This document shows, piece after piece, positions 1 through 8,798 of a DNA stretch of 61,585 bases; position 1 is the stretch's first letter, and the number at the start of each line of letters is the position of its first letter. Origin of the DNA: Gammaproteobacteria bacterium (GTDB taxonomy: Bacteria > Pseudomonadota > Gammaproteobacteria > Eutrophobiales > Eutrophobiaceae); NCBI GenBank assembly GCA_022826885.1, contig JAJDUB010000054.1:1-61585 (forward strand), read 5' to 3'. The notes beneath the pieces were generated by a model. That model was not told the origin of the DNA. It saw only the letters and a list, made by a program, of their open reading frames with translations, and did no database searches. A program made the position numbers and the translations under genes.

Positions 1-440
1 TCCAGGTTGATGGCGCCGAAGGTAGGTTCGAGGCTGGCGATGATGTCCACCAGTTTATCCGGGTCGGTCTCATTCACTTCCAGGTCGAACACGTCGATGC
101 CCGAGAATTTCTTGAACAACACCGCCTTGCCTTCCATGACCGGTTTGGATGCCAACGGGCCGATAGGGCCGAGACCCAGTACGGCAGTCCCGTTGCTGAT
201 GACCCCGACAAGGTTGCCCTTGGTCGTTAGCACGGACGCTTCCGCCGGTTCCCGCACGATTTCTTCGCAGGCCGCGGCCACGCCCGGTGAATAGGCCAGG
301 GCCAGGTCGTGCTGGTTGGCCAGAGGCTTGGTCGAGTGGATCGTCAGTTTGCCGTGGGGCGGGTTCCGGTGGTAATCCAGCGCCGCGTCCCGGACCTCGC
401 CGATTTTCTGCTGGATGGTTTTTGATTTTTTAATGCTCAT
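1..440 (-). CDS. maeB: NADP-dependent malic enzyme, N-terminal part (runs off window)
   Basis: This is the first 146 codons of a gene that continues past the left edge. The start ATG is at 438-440 and the protein begins [20 protein letters not shown]. It then shows the block [12 protein letters not shown], the conserved [10 protein letters not shown] segment and the [15 protein letters not shown] block, followed by [21 protein letters not shown]. These match the N-terminal malic domain of MaeB-type enzymes, which oxidatively decarboxylate malate to pyruvate in the cytoplasm. MaeB enzymes usually carry a C-terminal phosphotransacetylase-like domain, which cannot be checked here. The family call is firm. 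Cofactor preference (NADP) is inferred from the MaeB resemblance only. Confidence 0.9.
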   Translation of the reverse strand, partial: MSIKKSKTIQQKIGEVRDAALDYHRNPPHGKLTIHSTKPLANQHDLALAYSPGVAAACEEIVREPAEASVLTTKGNLVGVISNGTAVLGLGPIGPLASKPVMEGKAVLFKKFSGIDVFDLEVNETDPDKLVDIIASLEPTFGAINL

Positions 441-453
441 TCAATACACAACA

Positions 454-477
454 GGTGACAGATTTAAACCTGTCCCC
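454..477. repeat. Degenerate copy of the GGGGAC...GTCCCC palindrome
   Basis: The arms GGTGACAGATTT and AAACCTGTCCCC pair at 10 of 12 positions with no loop. The site lies between the malic enzyme start and the metY stop. It resembles the better-preserved palindromes at 4348, 15366, 53736 and 57034. Confidence 0.5.
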
Positions 478-490
478 GGTCCTCGCATGT

Positions 491-1780
<1,290 letters not shown>

Positions 1781-1787
1781 TCACCTC

Positions 1788-2264
1788 TTACCGGTTCACA
1801 AACAGCGGGCGTTTGGCGGAGATCACCCGGGTGTTTACGCCGGCATAGTTCAGCCCGCCGTAGAGACGGGCATATTCAATCTTCATGCAGCGGTCCATGA
1901 CCACTTTCAGGCCTGCGTCGCGCGCCAGTTCCGCCGCCTCTTCATTGATGATGGTGAGTTGCATCCAGACGACGCGTGCGCCGATCTCAATAGCCTGCCG
2001 GACGAACGGCATGACCCGGTCCGGCTTTTGAAACAGATCGACGATATCCACTTTCCCCGGAATGGATAACAGGTCGGGATAACAGGGTTCTCCCAATATC
2101 TCCTGGTAATTGGGATTGACGGGTACGATGTCGAAACCGTGTTCCTGCAGGTACTTGCCGGCAAAGTAACTGGGCCGCATCGGGTCGTTTGACAGGCCGA
2201 CCACGGCCACCCTCTTGTTGGTGGAAAAGATCTCCATCAGTTCATTGCTGGTGATGCTGAACAT
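1788..2264 (-). CDS. CoA-binding domain protein (YccU-like)
   Basis: The 158 aa protein is a single Rossmann-fold CoA-binding domain. It shows the nucleotide-loop segment VAVVGLSNDPMRPSYFAGKYL near residues 18-38 and the late block VVMDRCMKIEYARLYGGLN that typifies the family. It resembles the CoA-binding domain of succinyl-CoA synthetase alpha without the catalytic part, so it probably binds CoA or a related nucleotide and has no known reaction. It sits 5 nt after the acyl-CoA ligase gene and 10 nt before metY and is surely co-transcribed with both. A start at the tenth codon (MEIFSTNKR) is possible. Confidence 0.85.
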   Translation of the reverse strand: MFSITSNELMEIFSTNKRVAVVGLSNDPMRPSYFAGKYLQEHGFDIVPVNPNYQEILGEPCYPDLLSIPGKVDIVDLFQKPDRVMPFVRQAIEIGARVVWMQLTIINEEAAELARDAGLKVVMDRCMKIEYARLYGGLNYAGVNTRVISAKRPLFVNR

Positions 2265-2269
2265 GCCGG

Positions 2270-3904
2270 TTAACCACTCATGTCCCGGGCCTGGTCGCGC
2301 AGGATGAATTTCTGGATCTTGCCGGTTGAAGTCTTCGGCAGCGGCCCGAAAACGATGGTTTTGGGAATTTTAAACCCGGCCATATTAGCGCGGCAAAAAT
2401 CAGTCACTTCAGTTTCAGTCAGTGTTTCCCCATCTTTCAGGGTTACGAAGGCACAGGGAGTTTCTCCCCATTTCTCATCAGGTCTGGCGACCACCGCCGC
2501 TTCCATGATAGCCGGATGACGGTAAAGCATGTTCTCTACCTCTATGCTGGAAATGTTCTCGCCGCCTGAAATGATAATATCCTTCGAGCGGTCCTTGATC
2601 TCCGCGTAACCGTCCTCATGCCAGACGGCCAGGTCGCCGCTGTGAAACCAGCCTCCCTTGAAGGCGCTTTCCGTCGCCCCGGGATTTTTCAGGTAGCCTT
2701 TCATCACGATATTGCCGCGGTGTAATATCTCGCCGACTGTTTCGCCGTCTTTGGGGACCGGTTCCAGGGTCTCAGGGTCCGCCACCATTATGGCCTCCTG
2801 CAACGGGTAGCGCACGCCTTGCCGGGCCTTGATTTCGGCCTGCTTCTCTATGGGCAGGTCGTTCCATTCCGCGCGCCAGGCGCAAACGACCGCAGGCCCA
2901 TAAACTTCGGTGAGGCCGTATACGTGAGTGACGGGGAAGTTCATCTCTTCCATGGCCTGCAGCACCGAGGGCGGCGGCGCCGAAGCCGCGGTCATTACCT
3001 TAACCTGGTGGTCTACGCGCTGCTTCAGTTCAGCGGACGCGTTGGCCAACAGGTTCAATACGATGGGCGCGCCGCAAAGATGGTCCACTTTTTCCTTCCT
3101 GATCAGGGAGAAAATGTCATCCGCCCTTACCGCGCGCAAGCAGACGTTGGTCCCGATCACTGACGCGATGCCCCAGGGGAAACACCAACCGTTGCAGTGG
3201 AACATGGGCAGTGTCCACAGGTAAACAGGGTGGGCTGCAGTATTCCATACCAGCAGGTTGGAGATCGCGTTCAGGTAGGCGCCGCGGTGGTGGGTCACGA
3301 CCCCTTTCGGGTTACCGGTAGTGCCGGAGGTGTAACACAAGGCGATAGCGTCCCATTCGTCTTCCGGCAAACTCCATTCGAAATCCGGATCCCCTTCCAG
3401 CAGAAAGGCTTCATAGTCAATCTCGCCGATCAACTCGCCTCCGTCGTACATGGGGTCATCGACGTCAATCACGATGAGTTCCCGGCCTGATTTTGCGATG
3501 GCCTCCTTGATGACGCCGGAGAATTCGCGGTCGGTAATAATCACCTTTGATTCACCGTGGTCCAGCATGAACGCAATGGCATCGGCATCCAGCCGGTAAT
3601 TGAGCGCATTCAACACGGCGCCGGCCATGCCCACGCCGAAGTGAGCCTCGTACATGGCGGGTATGTTCGGCAACATGGCCGATACCGTGTCGTTCTTGCC
3701 GATACCCCGCCTGCTCAGCGCAGATGCCAGGCGCCGGCAGCGGGTATAAGTCTCGGCCCAAGTATAACGTGTTTCACCATGAACAACGGAAATATAGTCG
3801 GGATAAACGGATGCCGCCCGTTCAATGAAGGTCAGGGGCGACAGCGGGGTGTAATTGGCCTGATTTTTACCCAGACCGGCTTCATAGATGTGTTCTGCGT
3901 TCAT
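2270..3904 (-). CDS. AMP-dependent acyl-CoA synthetase
   Basis: This 544 aa ANL-superfamily ligase activates a carboxylic acid to its acyl-CoA via an acyl-adenylate. The phosphate-binding loop YTSGTTGNPKG is at residues 191-201. The adenylate-binding part includes HVYGLTEVYGP, the hinge follows GGWFHSGDLAVWHEDGYAEIKDR, and the catalytic lysine is K529 in PKTSTGKIQK. The motif set MFHCNGWCFPWG is typical of medium-chain/AlkK-like and DmdB-like members. The substrate cannot be read from sequence, but the neighbouring genes (racemase, acyl-CoA dehydrogenases, PaaA-like oxygenase) suggest a branched or ring-bearing acid. It is the first gene of a three-gene run and has a palindromic candidate operator about 45-60 nt upstream. 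Confidence 0.92.
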   Translation of the reverse strand: MNAEHIYEAGLGKNQANYTPLSPLTFIERAASVYPDYISVVHGETRYTWAETYTRCRRLASALSRRGIGKNDTVSAMLPNIPAMYEAHFGVGMAGAVLNALNYRLDADAIAFMLDHGESKVIITDREFSGVIKEAIAKSGRELIVIDVDDPMYDGGELIGEIDYEAFLLEGDPDFEWSLPEDEWDAIALCYTSGTTGNPKGVVTHHRGAYLNAISNLLVWNTAAHPVYLWTLPMFHCNGWCFPWGIASVIGTNVCLRAVRADDIFSLIRKEKVDHLCGAPIVLNLLANASAELKQRVDHQVKVMTAASAPPPSVLQAMEEMNFPVTHVYGLTEVYGPAVVCAWRAEWNDLPIEKQAEIKARQGVRYPLQEAIMVADPETLEPVPKDGETVGEILHRGNIVMKGYLKNPGATESAFKGGWFHSGDLAVWHEDGYAEIKDRSKDIIISGGENISSIEVENMLYRHPAIMEAAVVARPDEKWGETPCAFVTLKDGETLTETEVTDFCRANMAGFKIPKTIVFGPLPKTSTGKIQKFILRDQARDMSG

Positions 3905-3948
3905 TCTTTATCATCAACTTCAGAAAAAATACCGGTCAGCCGTTAAAC

Positions 3949-3965
3949 GTCATAGTTTACTATAG
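3949..3965. promoter_or_regulatory. Candidate operator, palindrome TCATAGT-TT-ACTATAGA
   Basis: An imperfect inverted repeat around a TT centre lies between the divergent acyl-CoA ligase and ferredoxin genes. Fifteen consecutive bases (ATAGTTTACTATAGA) recur exactly upstream of the enoyl-CoA hydratase gene at 32614-32631. The dyad symmetry and the position upstream of two CoA-metabolism genes suggest a repressor site. It also contains TATAGT, which resembles a -10 box, so it could overlap a promoter. Confidence 0.45.
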
Positions 3966-4011
3966 AAAAAAGACCTTAGCCGCTTTTGTATAAATCTTTT
4001 ATCATACCGGC

Positions 4012-4335
4012 ATGCCCAGAGTGTGTTATATCGACGCTGATGACAAATGTCATGAAATTGACGTGGATTCAGGCTATTCCCTGATGGAAGGGGCGTATAA
4101 CCACCAGTTGAAAGGGATGCTGGCGGAATGTGGCGGGGCAGCGGCCTGCGGCACCTGCCACTCCTATGTCGACGCGGACTGGCTGGACAGATTACCGGTA
4201 ACGGAAGACTTGGAAGAGGCCATGCTGTGCGCAGTACCCGGGCGCCGCAGCAACAGCCGTCTTGCGTGCCAGATACGGGTAACAGAAGACCTGGATGGAA
4301 TCATTCTTCGTATTGCGGACAATCAGAGCGGATAA
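4012..4335 (+). CDS. Adrenodoxin-type 2Fe-2S ferredoxin
   Basis: The 107 aa soluble electron carrier has cluster ligands C40, C46, C49 and C86, in the pattern C-x5-C-x2-C-x36-C (AECGGAAACGTCH and RLACQI). This is the putidaredoxin/adrenodoxin layout. Such ferredoxins pass electrons from an NAD(P)H reductase to cytochromes P450 or other oxygenases. No P450 or ferredoxin reductase is in the window. The nearest possible client is the PaaABC-like oxygenase encoded convergently just downstream, which lacks its own PaaE reductase; that pairing is inference. It is transcribed alone, divergent from the acyl-CoA ligase. Its start is well fixed by the N-terminal beta strand MPRVCYIDADDKCHEIDV. Confidence 0.92.
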   Translation: MPRVCYIDADDKCHEIDVDSGYSLMEGAYNHQLKGMLAECGGAAACGTCHSYVDADWLDRLPVTEDLEEAMLCAVPGRRSNSRLACQIRVTEDLDGIILRIADNQSG

Positions 4336-4347
4336 TCTCACATCGCT

Positions 4348-4370
4348 GGGGACAGACACATTCTGTCCCC
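4348..4370. terminator. Hairpin between convergent genes (bidirectional terminator candidate)
   Basis: A perfect 9-bp stem (GGGGACAGA / TCTGTCCCC) with a 5-nt loop lies between the ferredoxin stop and the paaC-like stop. No long U-tract follows. The stem has the core of the GGGGAC...GTCCCC palindrome family found at four other places in the window, so it may be a repeat doing terminator duty. Confidence 0.5.
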
Positions 4371-4376
4371 GGAAAT

Positions 4377-5264
4377 TTAAACTATCTGCCGGGTTTCAAA
4401 CACGGGTTCCGTCTCGTCCTTCTTTTCCGTCTGGAACAGGTCTATGTTGTCCTTTATGCTCACTGCCAGGGGGCGCCGGGCAATCTGCGCGGCTTCGCTG
4501 GTGGGGATCACGCTTTCCCAAAGACGGGCCGGTATGTTACTGCCCGCTTGGCGCCGGCGCAGGGAATCCCATTTTTCAGGCAAAGGTTGCCTGGCTGCAT
4601 CGGCAAGCTTTTCATCGGAAACATCGATATGCGGCGATAATTTTTCGGCTATGTCGCCGAAAAACTTTTCCCTTGCCGACCAGACGGACTCGGTCCTGAA
4701 CCCTTCTTCAAGCAATATATCGGCGAATGATTGCTGTTCGGATCCGAACCATTCAAGAGCCCGGGGCAACCGTCTTATCAAAGCCTGGCCTGCTTCGGTT
4801 TTTTCGGTCGCAGAGAAATTTTTCATCCAGCCGTCGATACAGAGTTGGTGAAAATAGCATTCTTCGCCGAAACGCCTGGCGAGATTTGCAACGGGGGCGA
4901 AATTACCTTCCATGAAGGTCTCGGAGAATCGCCATAACGCCAGGTCGGCCAGGAACAGGGAGGTGATGAAATCGGCCCAGTTTTCCGGAGGCAGGTCGAG
5001 AAATTCGGGGCTGTGAATGCGGTCCGCGTCACGGCCGAACTCAAGCTGGAACTCAGGGAGATCAAAATATTCTTCAAAAAACCTGAACAGCGCCCGCGTA
5101 TGTCCCAGTTTCTCTTCGGCGATCCCGGCCATGGAGGTAAAATCCGTCAGCTCGCGGCCGTTCAGCATGCAGTTGATGTACCAGTGGCCCAGTATCCAGT
5201 TGCTGTCGGCGATGCACAGCAGTTCTGCCTGGAGCTGGGGCTTTACCTTGTCATTCAGTTGCAT
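4377..5264 (-). CDS. paaC: PaaC-like subunit of a CoA-ester epoxidase
   Basis: The 295 aa ferritin-like helical protein is of PaaC type. PaaC is the non-catalytic structural partner of PaaA in 1,2-phenylacetyl-CoA epoxidase. Family-typical features include the opening helix with LCIADSNWILGHWYINCMLNG, the segment GIAEEKLGHTRALFRFFEE, and the later helix FGEECYFHQLCIDGWMKN. The C-terminal ~60 residues are divergent, and the overall match is weaker than between true phenylacetate-pathway PaaC proteins, so the substrate probably differs. It is the last gene of the minus-strand oxygenase operon, 24 nt after the zinc-ribbon gene. No other paa pathway genes (paaE, paaG, paaZ, paaK) occur in the window. 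Confidence 0.8.
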   Translation of the reverse strand: MQLNDKVKPQLQAELLCIADSNWILGHWYINCMLNGRELTDFTSMAGIAEEKLGHTRALFRFFEEYFDLPEFQLEFGRDADRIHSPEFLDLPPENWADFITSLFLADLALWRFSETFMEGNFAPVANLARRFGEECYFHQLCIDGWMKNFSATEKTEAGQALIRRLPRALEWFGSEQQSFADILLEEGFRTESVWSAREKFFGDIAEKLSPHIDVSDEKLADAARQPLPEKWDSLRRRQAGSNIPARLWESVIPTSEAAQIARRPLAVSIKDNIDLFQTEKKDETEPVFETRQIV

Positions 5265-5288
5265 TTTTTCCTGTCCGCCGGGGTCACC

Positions 5289-5495
5289 CTATTCGGGCAG
5301 GCGCTGCTCCCATTTCAGCCAGCCGAAACTGCCCTGGCAGTCCTCACACTTGAACAGCATTTCCGCAACACTGGGGCCGTAAGGACTGACCATTCTGGTG
5401 TTCGCGGAATCGCACCAGGGACATAAGACTTCACGTCCGGAGCGTTCTGCAGTAGCGCCGTTCCTCCCGGCATTCTGATCCGCTGAGGTCGGCAT
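5289..5495 (-). CDS. Stand-alone zinc ribbon resembling the C-terminal domain of PaaD
   Basis: The 68 aa protein has four cysteines in two pairs, C25-x2-C28 (CPWC) and C50-x2-C53 (CEDC). Between them is a segment NTRMVSPYGPSVAEMLFKC that resembles the C-terminal zinc ribbon of PaaD. Normal PaaD (about 165 aa) carries a DUF59 domain followed by this ribbon. Here the DUF59 part is a separate gene at 5749-6066 and paaB lies between the two. The N-terminal ~20 residues look disordered. It starts 5 nt downstream of the paaB stop. Its role in supplying metal or cluster to the oxygenase is inferred from the PaaD comparison. Confidence 0.75.
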   Translation of the reverse strand: MPTSADQNAGRNGATAERSGREVLCPWCDSANTRMVSPYGPSVAEMLFKCEDCQGSFGWLKWEQRLPE

Positions 5496-5500
5496 GGTGA

Positions 5501-5740
5501 TCAGGCCATGCCGATGCTGCCGCGTCTTACCGGAGACAGGCAGGCCACAAAAGATTCAGAGGGCGCCACACACAACTCAACCCACTGCCGTTCCGAATAC
5601 ATGAAACGGGCGCGTGCGACTGCCAGATCCTGGTTGGGCGCCTGGATACTGCCGATGTGCGACAGGGGTCGCTCAAGCTGATCGCGGCCGAATACTTCGA
5701 ACGTCATGTTACCGTTGCTGTCAGCGTTGTCCGGGGGCAT
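5501..5740 (-). CDS. paaB: PaaB-like subunit of a CoA-ester epoxidase
   Basis: The 79 aa protein matches PaaB over its core: TFEVFGRD near residues 13-20, then SHIGSIQAPNQDLAVARARFMYSE, which aligns with the HVGSLHA...A...AR..Y pattern of PaaB. PaaB bridges PaaA-PaaC units in the epoxidase complex. This copy is shorter than the ~95 aa typical PaaB and lacks its C-terminal tail. It lies between the DUF59 gene (8 nt) and the zinc-ribbon gene (5 nt), so co-translation with the oxygenase subunits is very likely. Confidence 0.78.
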   Translation of the reverse strand: MPPDNADSNGNMTFEVFGRDQLERPLSHIGSIQAPNQDLAVARARFMYSERQWVELCVAPSESFVACLSPVRRGSIGMA

Positions 5741-5748
5741 GATTCAGG

Positions 5749-6066
5749 TCAGATGCGATAGCCGTGTTGCTGTGCGTACTGTTTCGCCCGGTCCGACATC
5801 TGCGACCGGTCCCAGCGGCCTTCCCAGTCAACCTTCACCCGGACGGACCTGACGCCGTCCACCCTGGATACCTGGTGTTTGACCTGTTCCTTCAACATGG
5901 TGTACGCAGGACAGCCCAGGCAGGGAAAGACAATGGATACTTCCACGTCACCCTCGTTCCCTACGGAAATGTCGCTCACCATACCCATCTCGTGGAGATT
6001 CACGTTGATATGGGGGTCGAGCACCCGGCCCACTGCCGCCCGCACCGTTTCCGCGGCGACTACCAC
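5749..6066 (-). CDS. DUF59/MIP18-family protein (N-terminal half of PaaD)
   Basis: The 105 aa DUF59 protein shows DPHINVNLHEMGMVSDI near residues 17-33, matching the family block DPEIPVNIxDLGLV, and the cysteine pair C49/C52 in PCLGCP. DUF59 proteins assist metal or Fe-S centre assembly, and PaaD is needed to mature the PaaABC oxygenase. The reading frame is open further upstream into paaA, but the GTG at 6064-6066 overlaps the paaA stop (GTGGTAG) and follows a G-rich ribosome binding site. I chose it because the upstream extension lies entirely in another gene. It lacks the zinc ribbon that normally follows in PaaD; that is a separate gene two positions downstream. Confidence 0.82.
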   Translation of the reverse strand: MVVAAETVRAAVGRVLDPHINVNLHEMGMVSDISVGNEGDVEVSIVFPCLGCPAYTMLKEQVKHQVSRVDGVRSVRVKVDWEGRWDRSQMSDRAKQYAQQHGYRI

Positions 6067-7037
6067 AGTGCTTCCCCCCACTCCTCGCGGCGCAACCGTT
6101 GATATGCGCCGGGACGCATCGGCCCACCCTTGCGGGAGTGGGACCAATATTCCTTCTGGGTGCACTGCTCCCAGGACCATTGATAGTTCTCCGCGTCATA
6201 GAGCATCGGGTACGGCATATCCAGCACCCACTTGTTCTTTTCCTGGTCGAATTTTGCCGGAATCTTTATCCCCAGCTTGTCACAGAAGGCGCTGGCGGAT
6301 TGCAGCCATTTGTCACGCATGAAATCATTACCCCAGCCGCGTACGCGATATTTCAGCATGTCCGGCCTGTTGCGCAGGTCATCGGGTTTGCCGAACCACA
6401 TCACCCCGAACGGGAACAGCCAGTCCACCGCCTTTTGCACCCATTCCCGGGTCTCTTCCGAGTGGTTCCAGTAGAACTCGGTCCAGAAAGCGCCGTGGCG
6501 CATGTGGAAGCCCTCCTCGAAATTGACCTTTCTCAGGGTCCTGCGGTAGGGGGCAAAACTGCAATGCAGTTCGATGTCCTTGGTCCAGTGCAGGCCGGCG
6601 CGGTCCAGCAGCGCCTGCATGACGACGAACTCAATGTAATTCCGCAGCGGCACCTCCATGATCGGCCAGGTCCAGATGGTCTCTATATCGTCCTCAAAGG
6701 CTCGTTGGTGCATATCGACGCCGAAGCGTTCCGCAAGCAGTCCCTGGTGGTAGGCGTGACCCACTTCGTCGAGGATGGTGGCGCACACCGCGATCTTGGC
6801 GCCGATGTCGGGCGCGGTGCGGTAAGCCGTGTACGCCCAGGTCAGCACGGACACTTCGCTGACTGCGGCCAGGTCGGCGGTCATCTTCAATATTGCCCGG
6901 AACTTCGGTGAGAGGTCATCCAGGTCCTCGAAGATCTCGCCGGCTTCTATGCGTTCCAGTATGGCCGCCTCGATCGCGTTTTGTTCCTCGTCCGAGGGGC
7001 CGGCAGGATTTGACCCGGATTGTGCAGTCTTTGCCAT
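6060..7037 (-). CDS. paaA: PaaA-like catalytic subunit of a di-iron CoA-ester epoxidase
   Basis: The 325 aa ferritin-like di-iron protein has two ExxH iron-ligand pairs, E91-V-G-H94 (in ILDEVGHAYHQ) and E175-G-F-H178 (in VNFEEGFHMRHGAFW). An earlier glutamate is at E61, 30 residues before the first pair. This is the PaaA pattern. PaaA with PaaC epoxidises the ring of phenylacetyl-CoA. The sequence departs from classical PaaA over its C-terminal third (KKNKW/YQWSWEQC region), so another CoA thioester may be the substrate. I chose the ATG at 7037 (MAKTAQSG) because the longer frame adds only a hydrophobic, low-complexity stretch. It is the first gene of the operon and divergent from a MaoC-like gene. 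A TATAAT box on the minus strand (7094-7099) lies about 60 nt upstream. Confidence 0.85.
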   Translation of the reverse strand: MAKTAQSGSNPAGPSDEEQNAIEAAILERIEAGEIFEDLDDLSPKFRAILKMTADLAAVSEVSVLTWAYTAYRTAPDIGAKIAVCATILDEVGHAYHQGLLAERFGVDMHQRAFEDDIETIWTWPIMEVPLRNYIEFVVMQALLDRAGLHWTKDIELHCSFAPYRRTLRKVNFEEGFHMRHGAFWTEFYWNHSEETREWVQKAVDWLFPFGVMWFGKPDDLRNRPDMLKYRVRGWGNDFMRDKWLQSASAFCDKLGIKIPAKFDQEKNKWVLDMPYPMLYDAENYQWSWEQCTQKEYWSHSRKGGPMRPGAYQRLRREEWGEALW

Positions 7038-7140
7038 ATTTTGAATTTTGTGTAGAGTTAGAATTAGTATAGCGAATAAAAACCGGCCAAACATTATACC
7101 AGTCGCTCTTTACGTCATCTGGACAGGCTAACTACATTAA

Positions 7141-7605
7141 ATGACAACAATCATGCCGGAAAAAACGATTATCAATGATATTCAATGGTTTATGGAGCGT
7201 GAAGGGGAGATCATCGCCACCTCCGAACCATTCGAGATAGACACGGAGAGGATACAGGCGTTTTGCACGGCCATAGATAACAGGGAATGGGTCCACTGGG
7301 ATGAGGAGCGCTGCAAAGAGCAGTTCGGTGGAGTCATTGCGCCGTTATTTTTGCTGCCCGCCCTGTATCCCACCCTGTTCTTCCAGTCATTCGAGTACGG
7401 CAACATCAATGCGTTGTTTTACGGCACGGATAAATTCCGCCTGCTTGCACCGGTTGTTGCCGGTACACGGATAAGCGCTACCACCCGGATTGCCAGGGTG
7501 GCGGAAAAGGACAAGGCCATAACCGTTTACTATGATGTCACCTTCAATATTCCCGGCAAGGACGAACCGGTTGCCGCCGGTACGTTCCTGTTGCGTTACT
7601 GGTGA
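7141..7605 (+). CDS. MaoC-fold acyl-CoA hydratase/dehydratase (NodN-like)
   Basis: The 154 aa single hot-dog domain has the hydratase-2 residues at D46 and H52 within FCTAIDNREWVHWDEERC, followed by FGGVIAPLFLLPALYP and the LLAPVVAGTRI beta strand. Members of this group add or remove water at the 2-enoyl/3-hydroxyacyl-CoA step. The usual IAHGF or IAPGF becomes IAPLF here, a small departure near the active site. It heads a three-gene plus-strand run with the racemase and acyl-CoA dehydrogenase and is divergent from the paaA-like gene, so the 103-nt gap probably holds both promoters. A second ATG 12 nt downstream (MPEKT) could also be the start. Confidence 0.85.
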   Translation: MTTIMPEKTIINDIQWFMEREGEIIATSEPFEIDTERIQAFCTAIDNREWVHWDEERCKEQFGGVIAPLFLLPALYPTLFFQSFEYGNINALFYGTDKFRLLAPVVAGTRISATTRIARVAEKDKAITVYYDVTFNIPGKDEPVAAGTFLLRYW

Positions 7606-7613
7606 TTCGTGAG

Positions 7614-8795
7614 ATGACGGCAAGCAAGGCAAAGGGACCGTTAACCGGTTACAAAATCATTGAAATCGCCGGTGTCGGACCGACCCAGTTGACCGGCATG
7701 CTGCTGGCGGATATGGGCGCGGAAATCGTGCGGGTGGTACGCCTCAGCCAGGTGGAACTGGGTGTTTTCATGCCTGAAAAGTACAAACTGATGAACAGGA
7801 GCAGGCGCTCTATTGCCATCGATCTGAAAAAATCGCAGGGGAGGGACATCGTCCTCGAGTTATGCGCAGGCGCCGATGCGCTGTTCGAAGGTTTCCGGCC
7901 CGGGGTCATGGAACGCCTGGGCCTGGGGCCGGACCAGTGCATGCAGCACAACGAGAAACTGGTTTACGGGCGCATGACAGGCTGGGGGCAGGAGGGCCCT
8001 CTTGCTGAGACCGCGGGACATGATCCCAACTACATTGGCATCGCCGGTGTCCTGGGCTGTATCGGGAAAAAAGACGAAGCCCCGGCCTATCCCCTGAACC
8101 TGATTGGCGATTTCGGTGGCGGAGCCCTGTATCTTGCGATGGGACTGCTGGCCGCCATGCTGGAGGCGGCTAAATCAGGGAAGGGGCAGGTGGTGGATGC
8201 AGCCATGGTCGACGGAGCGGCCTCCATGATGACGACATTTTACGGACTGCTGGCTGCCGGGTTATGGAAGGAACAGCGCAGCAGCAACATCCTTGACGGC
8301 GGCGCACATTTTGTTAATACGTACCAGACCAAAGATAAGCAATACGTGGTTGTCGCACCGATTGAAGGACGGTTTTACAAGGAACTGCTGGACGGACTCG
8401 AAATTACCGACCCGGACCTGCGCACACACCAACACGACCAGGCAAGGTGGCCGGAATTCACCGACCGCCTCCGGGAAGTATTCCTGACCAAAACCCGGGA
8501 TGAATGGTGTGAAATATTCGAGGGCGCCGATGCCTGCTTTGCGCCGGTGCTCGGCTTGACGGAAGCCACACGGCATCCCCACGCAGAAGCAAGAGATGCT
8601 TACGTCGATATCGACGGAATTTCACAGCCCGCGCCGGCGCCCAGGTTCAGCCGGACTCCGTCGGAGGTGCAATCGCCGCCGCCGGAACCCGGGCAGCACA
8701 CGGAAGAAATTTTGCTTGATTGGGGTTTTACCCGGGAACGTATCAACAGCCTGGTCGATAACAACATAATCAACGGACCTGCCACAGAACAATAG
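7614..8795 (+). CDS. Alpha-methylacyl-CoA racemase (CaiB/BaiF family III CoA-transferase fold)
   Basis: The 393 aa protein is very close to mycobacterial alpha-methylacyl-CoA racemase. All three catalytic residues are present with a constant +10 offset to that enzyme: H136 (AGHDPNY), D166 (NLIGDFGGG) and E251 (APIEGRFY). The enzyme epimerises the 2-methyl centre of branched acyl-CoA esters so that stereospecific dehydrogenases can act, as in degradation of steroid side chains, bile-acid precursors and pristanate-like isoprenoids. The ATG at 7614 gives the family's usual N-terminus (GPLTGYKIIEIAG). A GTG at 7602 overlapping the upstream stop is an alternative. The 4-nt-scale spacing to both neighbours indicates an operon. 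Confidence 0.93.
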   Translation: MTASKAKGPLTGYKIIEIAGVGPTQLTGMLLADMGAEIVRVVRLSQVELGVFMPEKYKLMNRSRRSIAIDLKKSQGRDIVLELCAGADALFEGFRPGVMERLGLGPDQCMQHNEKLVYGRMTGWGQEGPLAETAGHDPNYIGIAGVLGCIGKKDEAPAYPLNLIGDFGGGALYLAMGLLAAMLEAAKSGKGQVVDAAMVDGAASMMTTFYGLLAAGLWKEQRSSNILDGGAHFVNTYQTKDKQYVVVAPIEGRFYKELLDGLEITDPDLRTHQHDQARWPEFTDRLREVFLTKTRDEWCEIFEGADACFAPVLGLTEATRHPHAEARDAYVDIDGISQPAPAPRFSRTPSEVQSPPPEPGQHTEEILLDWGFTRERINSLVDNNIINGPATEQ

Positions 8796-8798
8796 CCG

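Noticed and set aside
4012..4335. Ferredoxin as partner of a cytochrome P450 in the window
   Set aside because: The Cys pattern fits P450 ferredoxins, but no P450 heme-loop motif was found in any frame examined.
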